In this document: in pieces, positions 16,099 to 24,383 of the stretch | Layout: every line of letters starts with the position of its first letter | How positions within the stretch are numbered: the first letter of the stretch is position 1 | Assembly: GCF_042650565.1 (NCBI RefSeq) | Contig: NZ_JBHSBH010000015.1 | Coordinates: 930,001-994,000, forward strand | Reading direction: 5' to 3' | Source of the DNA: Nocardiopsis_B sediminis | GTDB lineage: Bacteria > Actinomycetota > Actinomycetes > Streptosporangiales > Streptosporangiaceae | Length of the DNA stretch: 64,000 bases | Notes under the pieces: model-generated | Databases searched by the model: none | The model's input: only the letters and a program-made list of their open reading frames with translations | Told to the model about the DNA's origin: nothing | Position numbers and translations under genes: made by a program

Positions 16099-17112
16099 TC
16101 AGGCGGGCGGCGCCAGGGTGCCCCCGCTGGTGAGCCGGGGCGGGATCAGGACGCCGGCCCCCTGATCGGGGGCGTCCCGGTCGGGGCGGGAGGCGGCGAC
16201 GGCCAGCCGGGTCACGGCGGCCGACATCTCGGTCACGGGCAGCTCGATGCGGGTGGTGTCGAGCCCGCCGAGGTCTTCGGGGAAATTGCCGATGGCGATG
16301 AGCGACACGTCTCGGGGCACCTCCACGCCGCGGCCCGAGAGATGGCGCAGGATGCCGGGGATCGCGGCGGGGTGCTGGACGGCCAGGCCGGTGGGCGGTT
16401 CGGGCGCGTCGAACAGCGCGTCGATCCGGCGGGCCAGCTCGGCGGGGTCGGTGCTGGAGGGGTGGACGGGTACCCCGGTGCCGAGGCCGGCGGCGGCGCG
16501 GCGGGCGCCGTCGATGCCGCGGACGGAGTAGCTGCGGCGGGTGCGGATATCGGCCTCGACGGTGGCGAGGTAGTGGATGCGCCGGTGCCCGGCGCCGTGG
16601 AGGGTGCGCACCGCCAGCGCGGCGGCCGCGGCCCAGTCGAGGTCGGCCCAGGGGGCGGCGGCCTCGTCGGCGGGGCGGCCCAGCAGCGCGACGGGCAGGC
16701 CGAGGCCGTGCATGGCGTCGATCCGGGGGTCCTCCATCTCGACCCCCATGAGCACGGCGGAGTCGGCCAGCCTGCTGCGCGCGACGCGCTCCAGCCCCGA
16801 TCCGCCGTCGCCCGCGGTGATCAGCAGGAGGTCGTGGCCGAACGCGCGGGCCGCCTCACTGATCCCGTACATGAAGCGCCCGCCCACCGGCAGGTAGCCG
16901 CGCGCGGGCAGCGGCAGGGACAGGGCGATGACGTTGGTGCGGGTACTGCGCAGCGACCGGGCGCCGGCGTTGGGGTGGTAGCCCAGTTCGGCGATCGCGG
17001 CGCGCACGGCGTCGCCGGTCTCCGCGGAGATCTTCCGCGATCCGCTGAGCACGTAGGAGACGGTGGAGGGCGCCACTCCGGCGGCCCGGGCGACATCCTT
17101 GATCGTCACCAT
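16099..17112 (-). CDS. LacI-family transcriptional regulator of the sugar operon
   Basis: This 337-residue protein has a LacI helix-turn-helix at residues 3-23 (TIKDVARAAGVAPSTVSYVL) with the hinge segment SGSRKISAETGDAV...ELGYHPN, followed by a periplasmic-binding-protein-like effector domain ending in VLIPPRLTSGG. It probably represses the operon and releases DNA upon binding a sugar. The gene is first in its own operon, so it should be autoregulated. ATG 17112 was chosen because the HTH starts at residue 3; the frame is open to 17154. A TTGACC-N17-TACGAT promoter and a palindrome at the predicted +1 lie just upstream. Confidence 0.92.
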   Translation of the reverse strand: MVTIKDVARAAGVAPSTVSYVLSGSRKISAETGDAVRAAIAELGYHPNAGARSLRSTRTNVIALSLPLPARGYLPVGGRFMYGISEAARAFGHDLLLITAGDGGSGLERVARSRLADSAVLMGVEMEDPRIDAMHGLGLPVALLGRPADEAAAPWADLDWAAAAALAVRTLHGAGHRRIHYLATVEADIRTRRSYSVRGIDGARRAAAGLGTGVPVHPSSTDPAELARRIDALFDAPEPPTGLAVQHPAAIPGILRHLSGRGVEVPRDVSLIAIGNFPEDLGGLDTTRIELPVTEMSAAVTRLAVAASRPDRDAPDQGAGVLIPPRLTSGGTLAPPA

Positions 17113-17158
17113 GAACGGCCTCCCGCAGTCGACCCCGCCGGAACGATCCGCCACTGTC

Positions 17159-17203
17159 GAATCGATTCACCTGGATCGTAAGAACCCGGCGCTCCGGGGT
17201 CAA
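17159..17203 (-). promoter_or_regulatory. Predicted promoter and LacI-type operator of the sugar operon
   Basis: On the minus strand, -35 TTGACC (17203-17198) and -10 TACGAT (17180-17175) are separated by 17 bp. Transcription should start near 17168. The perfect palindrome GAATCGATTC (17159-17168), with the central CG step typical of LacI operators, overlaps this start. Binding there would block initiation. It lies 47-56 bp upstream of ATG 17112. Confidence 0.6.
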
Positions 17204-17377
17204 TGCCCCTTCGGCGCAGGTATCGCGGCGGCCGGCCGGGAAACGGCCGCCGCGGCATACTTGGGCGCGGGCTTTACCCTCCCTTTGCCAGAAATGATGG
17301 TGCGAGATATCGTTTCTCACCGTTCATGTTTTTTCGTGGGGCGGCGGGCGCCGCGTCCTGTCCGGGATGGAACAGCG

Positions 17378-18145
17378 GTGGATCTGGACGATACGCAGGT
17401 AATGCACAGGCCCGGGGAATTCGGCGGCCCGGAGGACGGCCCGGCCCCCTGGGAGGCGGTGGCGCGCGACCGCCTGAGCGGGGCGATGCGGCGGTTCGCC
17501 GGCCCTCTGGCGGAGCTGGTGCAGCGCGGGGCCAACGAGGGCGACACCCGGCTGCTCGTGACCGATTTCCTCAGCGACGCCCTCAATTACAACAAGTACG
17601 GCGAACTGACCACGGAATACCGCACCAAGGGTGAATCCGTCGATTACGGGATCGTCCTCGAGGACGAATTGTTCGCCCTCATCGAGGTGAAACCGGTCGG
17701 GCAGAGCCTCGACAACCGCAACCTCCGCCAGGCGAAACTACAGGCCGTGTCGGAGAATGTGGAATGGGTGATCCTCACCAACGGCTCCGTCTGGCAGGTC
17801 CACCACTTCCCGGCCGACGAATCCGGCGCCTCCGAGCTGATCATCGACGTCGACGTCCTCGACGACGAGGCGCGCGACACCACCGTCGACGCGCTGTTCC
17901 ACCTCAGCCGCGAAGCCGTGCAGAACGGGCGCCTTGACGACCTGCGCAAATGGCGCGCTGCCCTGGGCCCGGCCCCGCTCGCCGACGCGCTGCGCAGCAC
18001 GCGCGTGGTCACGGCCATCCGCGCCGAACTCCGGCGCCGCACCGGCCACGCGGGCCACGTCGGCGACTCCGACGAGATCGTCCGCGCCCTGGCCGACGAC
18101 GTCGTCGCCCGCGGCCTCCTCGACACCGCCGGAGGCGAAGGCTAG
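17378..18145 (+). CDS. HsdR_N-type (PD-(D/E)xK fold) protein
   Basis: This is a 255-residue protein. Its central part (LVTDFLSDALNYNKYGELTTEYRTKG, VDYGIVLEDELFALIEVKP, then NLRQAKLQAV and WVILTNGSVWQVHHF) matches the type I restriction enzyme R-subunit N-terminal domain (HSDR_N_2 style). The D-x14-E-V-K arrangement preserves a PD-(D/E)xK nuclease core. It is standalone, without helicase, methylase or specificity genes, so it is not a complete restriction system. GTG 17378 (preceded by gggatgg) was chosen; ATG 17402 is an alternative. Its stop overlaps the stop of the convergent DUF2786 gene within one CTAG. Confidence 0.78.
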   Translation: MDLDDTQVMHRPGEFGGPEDGPAPWEAVARDRLSGAMRRFAGPLAELVQRGANEGDTRLLVTDFLSDALNYNKYGELTTEYRTKGESVDYGIVLEDELFALIEVKPVGQSLDNRNLRQAKLQAVSENVEWVILTNGSVWQVHHFPADESGASELIIDVDVLDDEARDTTVDALFHLSREAVQNGRLDDLRKWRAALGPAPLADALRSTRVVTAIRAELRRRTGHAGHVGDSDEIVRALADDVVARGLLDTAGGEG

Positions 18146-19491
18146 CCGCGGCCCAGCCGGCCGCGCGCGTCCAGCGCGGTGTCGTCGGCCGCGGCGCGGC
18201 CCGACTCCCACCCCTCGTGGTCGTGGACCCCGCGGATCCGGCCCCGCACGGTCTGGGGGAACAGGCTCTCCGTTGCGTCCTCGACCTCGCGGTCGCGCGC
18301 GGCCAGGACCGGCAGCAGGTCACCGCCGGCCTGCTCCTCGGCCGCGCGCCGCTCCTCGGCTCCGGCCGCCGCGCGCAGCCGCTCGCCGATGCGCTGGGCG
18401 AACGCGTGCAGGAAGGAGTGGCGGAACGCCTTCCGGCGCCCCCCGGCCATGGTCCCGGCCGCCTGCACCAGCAGGGACGTGAACATCAGCTCCACCGCGT
18501 CCAGCTCGCCGGGAAAGCCCACCACCGTGCACCAGCCGAGGTCCTGGTCCCACACTGCACGGCAGCCGTTGGCCTCGGCGACCGTGTCGAGCAGGACGGC
18601 CTTGGCGTCGGGGTAGGGGTCGTCGACCGGGATGCGCCGGCCGACCGGGCCGCCGTTGTCGCCCGCCTCCGCCGCGGCCAGCAGCGCTTCGTCGATCCGG
18701 TGGCGCGCCATCAGCTCCTGCGCGCGTGCCGTGAGCGCATCGGCCTCAGCGGGGAAGCCGGTGCTCTCGGCCTTGCCGAGCAGCGCCCGGACCTTGTCGA
18801 GCATCCGCCGGTCCACCGGCGCGGCCCCGCGGGCGGCCTGCGGGGCGGCGATGCGCCGGGCCCGGCCGGGCGGCGGCCGCAGCTGCGTAATGGCCGGCAG
18901 CCGCGAGAGCACGTGCAGCGTCTCCACCGCGGCCTCGATCCACTCGGCGCGCAGGGCGCCGGCGCGGCGCGTCCACGCGCGCACGTAGGCGTCGTCGCCG
19001 TCCCACCACTGGCGGGCGCCGATGGATGCGAGCTGGCCGTCCCAGCTCGCGTCGATGGTCCGCGGGTCGTAGCGCCGCAGTTCGGCCGCGATCATGTCGG
19101 TCGCGACGCCGGCCTGCGTGTCGCCTGCGGAGCGCCGCACGTGCCGGACGAGCTCGGCGGGCTGCCACCCCTTGTGCCAGGCGGAGGAGGTGGCGCCGAT
19201 GAGCCGGGCGACGAGCGCGCGGTCGGCCGCGTCGCAGGACGCCTCGTCGGGCCGGGCCGTGAGCTGGTCGAGGCACCACTGCACCTCGCCGTGGTCGCCC
19301 CGGCCGTGCGCGTCCAGCGCCGCGCCGATCAGGTCGTCGGGGGACGGCGGAACGGCGTCGGCTGCGGGGCCCGTCTTCGCGCCGGGCGCGGCGGAACCGC
19401 CGCCCCGGCCGGCGCCCTTCCGCTGCCCGGCCCGCCTGCGCCCGCGATCGGCCCCGCCCACACGTCCCCCATTCACCCCCGGGCGCCTCAT
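18142..19491 (-). CDS. DUF2786-domain protein
   Basis: This 449-residue protein begins with a basic, Gly/Arg-rich segment of about 45 residues. The C-terminal half contains a DUF2786 signature: RRMLDKVRALLGKAESTGFPAEADALTARAQELMARHRID, followed by an alpha/beta stretch and a basic, helical tail (AFRHSFLHAFAQRIGERL). The central part (about 60-215) is helical and unrecognised. DUF2786 is found in bacterial and phage proteins without a firm biochemical role. The basic start suggests nucleic-acid contact, but this is inference. ATG 19491 was preferred to upstream codons because the extension would enter the divergent promoter. It is convergent with the HsdR_N gene. Confidence 0.8.
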   Translation of the reverse strand: MRRPGVNGGRVGGADRGRRRAGQRKGAGRGGGSAAPGAKTGPAADAVPPSPDDLIGAALDAHGRGDHGEVQWCLDQLTARPDEASCDAADRALVARLIGATSSAWHKGWQPAELVRHVRRSAGDTQAGVATDMIAAELRRYDPRTIDASWDGQLASIGARQWWDGDDAYVRAWTRRAGALRAEWIEAAVETLHVLSRLPAITQLRPPPGRARRIAAPQAARGAAPVDRRMLDKVRALLGKAESTGFPAEADALTARAQELMARHRIDEALLAAAEAGDNGGPVGRRIPVDDPYPDAKAVLLDTVAEANGCRAVWDQDLGWCTVVGFPGELDAVELMFTSLLVQAAGTMAGGRRKAFRHSFLHAFAQRIGERLRAAAGAEERRAAEEQAGGDLLPVLAARDREVEDATESLFPQTVRGRIRGVHDHEGWESGRAAADDTALDARGRLGRG

Positions 19492-19594
19492 GCGCCCGGA
19501 TGCGATCCATGGTCGCAGCTCCGAACGGACCGCCGAGGCACCGTCCCCGGGGTAGCGTGAGAAACCGATGCGACCGGGAAAGGACACAGGACCC

Positions 19595-20035
19595 ATGAGC
19601 CCTTCGAACGTCCCCGCTGAGGTGGATCCGGCCGTCCGGCAGGCGGTGGACCGGCGGGTGGCGGCGCCCCGCGGTTCGGTCGCGGACGGACTCGTGTCCC
19701 GGATCGGCGGCGCGCTGAACGCGCACGCCGTCTACGGCGCCCCCGTCGAGCGCGCTGGGGTCACGGTGATCCCCGTCGCCAAGGTCGCCTTCGGCTTCGG
19801 CAGCGGCGCCGGTGAAGGCGGGCCGGACACCCGCGGGGCGGGCGACGGCGCCGGAGGCGGCGGGACCGCCGTCCCCCTCGGCTTCATCGAGATCAGGGAC
19901 GACGGGGCGGCGTTCGTCCCGATCCGCCGCCCGGCGAAGGCGATCGTCATCCCGCTGGCGTTCATCGCCGGCGCCACGGCGGTCGGCATCGTCTCGACCG
20001 TGATGAAACGACGCGCCATCGCGCTGCGGCGCTAG
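19595..20035 (+). CDS. GerW/YtfJ-family sporulation-associated protein
   Basis: The 146-residue product has the GerW/YtfJ pattern: a start with an oligomeric-type helix, AVYGAPVERAGVTVIPVAKVAFGFGSG, a glycine-rich loop, and GGGTAVPLGFIEIRDDGAAFVPI. In Bacillus, GerW (YtfJ) is needed for proper spore germination; actinomycete members are uncharacterised to my knowledge. The C-terminus adds a hydrophobic helix (AIVIPLAFIAGATAVGIVSTVM) and a basic tail, so it is probably membrane-attached. ATG 19595 has ACAGGA 5 nt upstream. It diverges from the DUF2786 gene with a 103 bp gap that includes a likely shared promoter. Confidence 0.8.
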   Translation: MSPSNVPAEVDPAVRQAVDRRVAAPRGSVADGLVSRIGGALNAHAVYGAPVERAGVTVIPVAKVAFGFGSGAGEGGPDTRGAGDGAGGGGTAVPLGFIEIRDDGAAFVPIRRPAKAIVIPLAFIAGATAVGIVSTVMKRRAIALRR

Positions 20036-20118
20036 CCGGCGGGCGCTGCCCGCCCCGGTCGCCGCGCACCGGGCGGGCCGTCCCCAACCGTTCGGGCCCG
20101 CGCACGGTCCTCCCGTGT

Positions 20119-20444
20119 ATGAAGCGACTCCCCGTGATCCTCCCGGGAACCGCCCTCTGCGCGGCGGGCTGCTCGTCCGGGCCGTTCGCCGATCCCCGCG
20201 AACGGGCGGTCGCCGACCTCGATACCGCCGGCCCCGGCGAGGGCGAGGTCCTCAACTTCACTCCAGGCCAGGCGGGCAACAGCGCCCTGCCCCGGTCCTC
20301 TTCGACGTGCCCCTCGGCACCGACGAGGTCACCCTCGTGCTCGTCCTCAACGTCCGGATGAGCCCTCTGCTAGGTCAGGGAGACGTCGCGTGGTCCCCGG
20401 AGCCGCCGCCCGAGGAAGTCGAGCTCACATTTGAAAGTAACTAG
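20119..20444 (+). pseudogene. Frameshifted lipoprotein gene
   Basis: From ATG 20119 the frame encodes a lipoprotein-like start (MKRLPVILPGTALCAAGCSS) and a plausible body up to about nt 20285 (ending near GQAGNSALP). It then degenerates into a Ser/Pro/Arg string and stops at 20361. In the frame one base lower, a coherent ending appears from about nt 20295: VLFDVPLGTDEVTLVLVLNV and then EVELTFESN, stopping at 20444. Joining the two gives an intact protein of about 108 residues. A single base seems to be missing between about 20285 and 20300, either by true mutation or a sequence error. It lies 63 bp upstream of the nSTAND gene. Confidence 0.6.
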
Positions 20445-20507
20445 TCCGGATCGCGTCGTGACGGACTGTACCCTGCTGTGGAACTTCCCGGAGGAAGGGG
20501 CACCGTC

Positions 20508-23111
20508 ATGGGAGGTCCGCTCGCGCACGACCACGGCCCGCTCGGCCGCTCGATCATCCGCATCTGGGATTCCCGCGGTGATGTCGCGGGCGCCGGGTTC
20601 CTGATCGGCCCGCGCCAGGCGGCGACGTGCGCGCACGTCGTCGCGGCGGCGATCGGCGGCGACCCCGAGGCCGCCCCGGCGCCGGACGGCCCCCTCACGG
20701 TCGACTTCCCCATCACGGGCGACCGCGACGGCGCCTCCGCCCCGATCACGGCACACGTGCGGGCGTGGCGGCCCATCCTGCCCGACGGCACCGGCGACGT
20801 CGCGGTCCTCGAACTCGCCGAACCGGCGCCGCCCGCGGCTCAGCCACCGCCGATGCGCCGCGCCGGGCACGTCTGGGACCACGGCTTCCACGTGCTCGGC
20901 TTCCCCGCGGGCATGCAGGACGGCGTGTGGGCGTCCGGCACGCTCCGCGACTCCCAGGGCACCCGGTGGGTCCAGCTCCAGGGCGCCGCGAACGGCCGCC
21001 CCATCACCGCGGGCTTCAGCGGGGCGCCGGTGTGGGATTCCGAGATCGGTGCCGTCGTGGGCATGGTCGTCGCCGCCGACGACGACCGCTCCGTCTCCAC
21101 CGCCTACCAGATCCCGATCGAGCAGGTCCTCGGCTCCGACCCCGAGCTGATGCCCAACCCCTACCGCGGCCTGGAGGCGTTCGGCGAGGAGCACAGCGCC
21201 TACTTCCACGGCCGCGACGACGACGTCGGGCGGCTCGTCGACGCCGTGGCCCACCATCCCGTGGTCGCGGTCACCGGCCACTCCGGGGTCGGCAAGTCCT
21301 CGCTGGTCCGCGCGGGCCTCCTGGCACGGCTGCGGGCCGATGGCGCCCGGATCGCCGAGGTCAGGCCGTCCCCGGCCGTTCCCGCACGCGCCGCGCTGGC
21401 CGCCGCCCTGGCGCGGCTGCTGGCCGCGGCGCCGGCCACTGGGCCGACCGCAGGGCCGACCGCGGGCGACCTGGCCGCCAGGCTGGCGACGGACGGCGGG
21501 GCGATCGGCTCCGTCGCGGCAGAGGTCGCCGCGCTCGCCGCGAGCGGCGCCGAGGGCGCGGGCGGGGTGCTCTTCCTCGACCAGTTCGAGGAGCTGGCCG
21601 GCGAGAGCCCCGCCGAGGCGCGGGAGCTGCTGCGCCTCGTCGCCACGCTGATCGAGGAGGCCGGCCGCGCGGCGGGGCCCGGCCGCCGCCCGCTGCGGGT
21701 GGTGCTCACCCTGCGGCTGGAGAGCATCGGCGAGCTGCTCGCTCCGGACGGCCCGGTGGCGGCCGAGGCCACGGTCGTCGCCCTGTCCCCCATGAACCGC
21801 GCCCGGCTGCGGGAGGCCATCGTCGGCCCGGCCGGGCACGCACCGGGCCTGTACTTCGCGCCCGGCCTGGTCGAGCGCATCCTCGACGACGCCGGCACCG
21901 CCCCCGGCCAGCTCCCGCTGGTGGAATCCCTGCTCACCCTGTTGTGGGAGCGCCGCGAGGGCGGCTCCGTGACCGCCGAGGCCTACCAGCGGATCGGCGG
22001 CGTGTCCGGTGCGGTGACACGCAGCGCCGAGGAGGCGATCGCCGCCTACTCCGCCACCGGGGACCGTGCCCGGCTCCGGCGGCTGTTCACCCTCCTGGCC
22101 CGCCCGGACGATGACCCGTCCGGCGCCGACGACCACCCCGAGGCCCGGTTCGCGCGCCGCCGGATCCGCCTCGACGGGCTGCCCACCCCTCTGCGGCGGC
22201 TCGCGCAGGACCTTGCGGCGAGCCGACTGCTGGTCATCGGGCGCGGCGTGGACGGCGCCCCGACGGCCGAGCTCGCCCATCAGGCGCTGATCGACCACTG
22301 GCCGCGGTTGCGCGGCTGGCTCACCGAGGACCTCGGCTTCCTGCGCTGGCGCGACCGGCTCGACCAGCAGCTCGCCCGCTGGGAGCGGGCGGGCCGCGCA
22401 CCCGATCTGCTGCTGCGCGGGGCGTCGCTGACCGAGGCGCGGCGCCGGCTCTCCGCCCGGCCCGGCGACCACACCGCCGCGCACCGCTCCTACATCGGTG
22501 CGAGCCGGGGGCGCCGCGCCCGGCGCCGGACGGCCCTGGTCGCCGCGGCGGGCGCGGTGGTCGTGGCGACAGCGGGCACGACGTTCGCGTTCGCCCGCAC
22601 GGGCATCGGCGGGCCGGCCGGCAGGGCGGCGGCGCCCGAGTCCGTCGCAGGTGCTTCCGGTGCCACGGGCACCGCGCCGCCCCCGGGCCTCGAGGCGACG
22701 GCGCCCGATCCCGGGAGGGGCCTCACGGCGACCGCCGCCCCTTTCCCGAGTTCCGGGCCCGAAGCGTCCGCCCAGCCGGACGACCCAGCGGCGGACTCCC
22801 CCGCGTCGCCCGGACCGGCGGATCCGGAGCCGGCCGGCACCCCCGAATGCGACGAGCGGCGCATCTGCTTCTGGACGGAGGAGAACTACACCGGCGACAA
22901 GTTCACGTTCCCGATCGACCTCTCCAGCACCTCGGAATGCAACGACATCGGGTTCACCGCGCGCTCCGCCTACAACAACAGTTCGACCGGCGAGAGCCAG
23001 CGGCTCCACTCGACGGACACGTGCTCGGTCATCGGCCCCGACGCCGAGACGGTCCTCGTCGACGGTCAGGCGAAGCCGTCGATCGCCGCCACCCACTACA
23101 TGCACACCTGA
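20508..23111 (+). CDS. Trypsin-like protease / nSTAND1 NTPase / TM / crystallin-like fusion protein
   Basis: This 867-residue protein has four parts. Residues 1-205 are a trypsin-like serine protease with the triad H43 (TCAHVV), D97 (GDVAVLEL) and S171 (GFSGAPV). Residues about 218-660 are an nSTAND1-type NTPase: NPYRGLEAFGEEHSAYFHGR, Walker A GHSGVGKS at 257-264, Walker B LFLDQFEEL at 355-363, and a Leu/Arg-rich helical arm. One membrane helix (about 680-697) and a Pro/Ser/Ala linker lead to an outside C-terminal domain (about 781-867) with RICFWTEENYTGDKFTF and Cys pairs, resembling the I36/beta-gamma-crystallin type. ATG 20508 has GAGGAAGGGG 7 nt upstream. Such STAND proteases are known in bacterial immunity and cell-death conflicts; here the trigger is unknown. 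Confidence 0.88.
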   Translation: MGGPLAHDHGPLGRSIIRIWDSRGDVAGAGFLIGPRQAATCAHVVAAAIGGDPEAAPAPDGPLTVDFPITGDRDGASAPITAHVRAWRPILPDGTGDVAVLELAEPAPPAAQPPPMRRAGHVWDHGFHVLGFPAGMQDGVWASGTLRDSQGTRWVQLQGAANGRPITAGFSGAPVWDSEIGAVVGMVVAADDDRSVSTAYQIPIEQVLGSDPELMPNPYRGLEAFGEEHSAYFHGRDDDVGRLVDAVAHHPVVAVTGHSGVGKSSLVRAGLLARLRADGARIAEVRPSPAVPARAALAAALARLLAAAPATGPTAGPTAGDLAARLATDGGAIGSVAAEVAALAASGAEGAGGVLFLDQFEELAGESPAEARELLRLVATLIEEAGRAAGPGRRPLRVVLTLRLESIGELLAPDGPVAAEATVVALSPMNRARLREAIVGPAGHAPGLYFAPGLVERILDDAGTAPGQLPLVESLLTLLWERREGGSVTAEAYQRIGGVSGAVTRSAEEAIAAYSATGDRARLRRLFTLLARPDDDPSGADDHPEARFARRRIRLDGLPTPLRRLAQDLAASRLLVIGRGVDGAPTAELAHQALIDHWPRLRGWLTEDLGFLRWRDRLDQQLARWERAGRAPDLLLRGASLTEARRRLSARPGDHTAAHRSYIGASRGRRARRRTALVAAAGAVVVATAGTTFAFARTGIGGPAGRAAAPESVAGASGATGTAPPPGLEATAPDPGRGLTATAAPFPSSGPEASAQPDDPAADSPASPGPADPEPAGTPECDERRICFWTEENYTGDKFTFPIDLSSTSECNDIGFTARSAYNNSSTGESQRLHSTDTCSVIGPDAETVLVDGQAKPSIAATHYMHT

Positions 23112-23232
23112 CGCTCGGCGCCGCCCGATCCCGCGGGCATCGCGAAATCCTCTCCGGTGTCCCCAACCTTCCGCGCCCCTTTCCGGTCTCCCCGGTCAAA
23201 GGGCGACGAGGACGAAAAGGGGACGGTGCACG

Positions 23233-23916
23233 ATGGCACCACCAGTGGACGGCCTGGACGGGGCGCGCGACGCCGCGCTGAACGCGCTGCTGGGCTCGGT
23301 GCTCCGGCGGCTGCCGGACGTGCCCGCGGGAGGGGTCCGGGCCGACCGGTCGCGGCGCTCGGGGATCAGCCGGGTCGCCCGGACCGCGCCGCCGCCGGGC
23401 CACGAGTCGCCGTTCACGCGGCTGCTGGTCGACGTGTTCGCCGCGTCCCGCGACGCGTTCATCGGCTACGCGGTCAACCGGACCGGGAGCCGTGAGAGCG
23501 CGGAGGACATCGCGCAGACCGCCTTCATGCGCGTGTTCGCCCGCTGCCCCGACGTCAAGGACCCCGCGCGCCTCCGCTCCTACCTGTGGACGGCGGTCCG
23601 CAACCTCACCAATGACGCGCTGGGCAGGATCGCCGTCGAGCGCGAGCGCATCGAGCCCGCCGCCGGGGACCAGGTCGAACGGCTCTGCGAGCGCGCCGGC
23701 CTCCCCTTCGACGACCTCGTGGCCCTGCGCGACGCGCTGATCGCCGCGCTGGACACGCTGTCGCCCCGCGAACGCGAGGCGGTGGTGCTGCGTGGCTACG
23801 GCGGCTACACCTACGCGCAGACCGCCGCGATCATGGGCGTCGCCGAGGGAAGCGCGAAGAGCTACGCCCACCACGGCCTGGCGCGCGTGCGAAGACTGCT
23901 GGAGCCCGGCAGATGA
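23233..23916 (+). CDS. Sigma-70 family (ECF-type) RNA polymerase sigma factor
   Basis: This 227-residue sigma factor has region 2 (AFIGYAVNRTGSRESAEDIAQTAFMRVFARC, then LRSYLWTAVRNLTND) and region 4 (LDTLSPREREAVVLRGYGGYTYAQTAAIMGVAEGSAKSY...RVRRLL) with no region 3, as in ECF sigma factors. An extra N-terminal segment of about 60 residues precedes region 2. ATG 23233 is preceded by AAAAGGGGA. It lies 121 bp after the nSTAND gene and overlaps the next ORF by ATGA. The overlapping gene is where an anti-sigma factor is often found, although that product has no recognisable anti-sigma domain. Confidence 0.9.
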   Translation: MAPPVDGLDGARDAALNALLGSVLRRLPDVPAGGVRADRSRRSGISRVARTAPPPGHESPFTRLLVDVFAASRDAFIGYAVNRTGSRESAEDIAQTAFMRVFARCPDVKDPARLRSYLWTAVRNLTNDALGRIAVERERIEPAAGDQVERLCERAGLPFDDLVALRDALIAALDTLSPREREAVVLRGYGGYTYAQTAAIMGVAEGSAKSYAHHGLARVRRLLEPGR

Positions 23917-24311
23917 CCGGCCGCCCCTCCGGTGAGCCGGTGGCGGGCGGTGGCGGCGCCACCGGTGATGCCGTGTGGGCGCTGGGCTGGCTGGCCGCTC
24001 AGATCGCCGACGGCGCCGCCCCTGAGCCGCCCCTGGAACCGCCCGGCGGGGCACCGGATATGGACGGGTCCGGCCCCGCCGGGCCGGACGGCCACCTCAC
24101 GCGCGCACGTGCGCTGGGGATCGCGGCCCTGCTGCTCGGCACACCGGATGCGGCCCAGGAGGCGCTGCACGCGGCGCTGTGCCGGCTGCTGCTGACGCCC
24201 GATGATGCGCCGCGCGTGGACCCCCCGCTCGGCCTGGCGGCCGCCCTGGTCGCGGAGGCGCGGCGGGCCCGGCCCGAGGAACATGACGGCCCCGCCCCGG
24301 ACGGCGGCTGA
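23913..24311 (+). CDS. Small hypothetical protein coupled to the sigma factor
   Basis: This 132-residue product has a Gly/Pro-rich first half and a mostly helical, Ala/Leu-rich second half (LTRARALGIAALLLGTPDAAQEALHAALCRLLL). No zinc-binding HxxxCxxC motif of anti-sigma factors and no membrane helix are seen. The ATG overlaps the sigma factor stop (ATGA), which implies coupled translation and a functional link. It may be a non-classical sigma modulator or a cytoplasmic subunit; I cannot name a family. Confidence 0.65.
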   Translation: MTGRPSGEPVAGGGGATGDAVWALGWLAAQIADGAAPEPPLEPPGGAPDMDGSGPAGPDGHLTRARALGIAALLLGTPDAAQEALHAALCRLLLTPDDAPRVDPPLGLAAALVAEARRARPEEHDGPAPDGG

Positions 24312-24383
24312 CCAGCGGGCGCCCCCATGGCCCGCTGCCGGACGCACGATCGAGACACCCCCAACGAACGGAGTGAGAAGGCC

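Noticed and set aside
17378..18145. Restriction-modification system
   Set aside because: Only an HsdR_N-type fold is present; no helicase, methylase or specificity subunit is found in the neighbourhood.
20370..23105. 911-residue open frame opposite the STAND gene
   Set aside because: Antisense shadow with a Gly/Arg/Val bias; the sense frame has protease and NTPase motifs.
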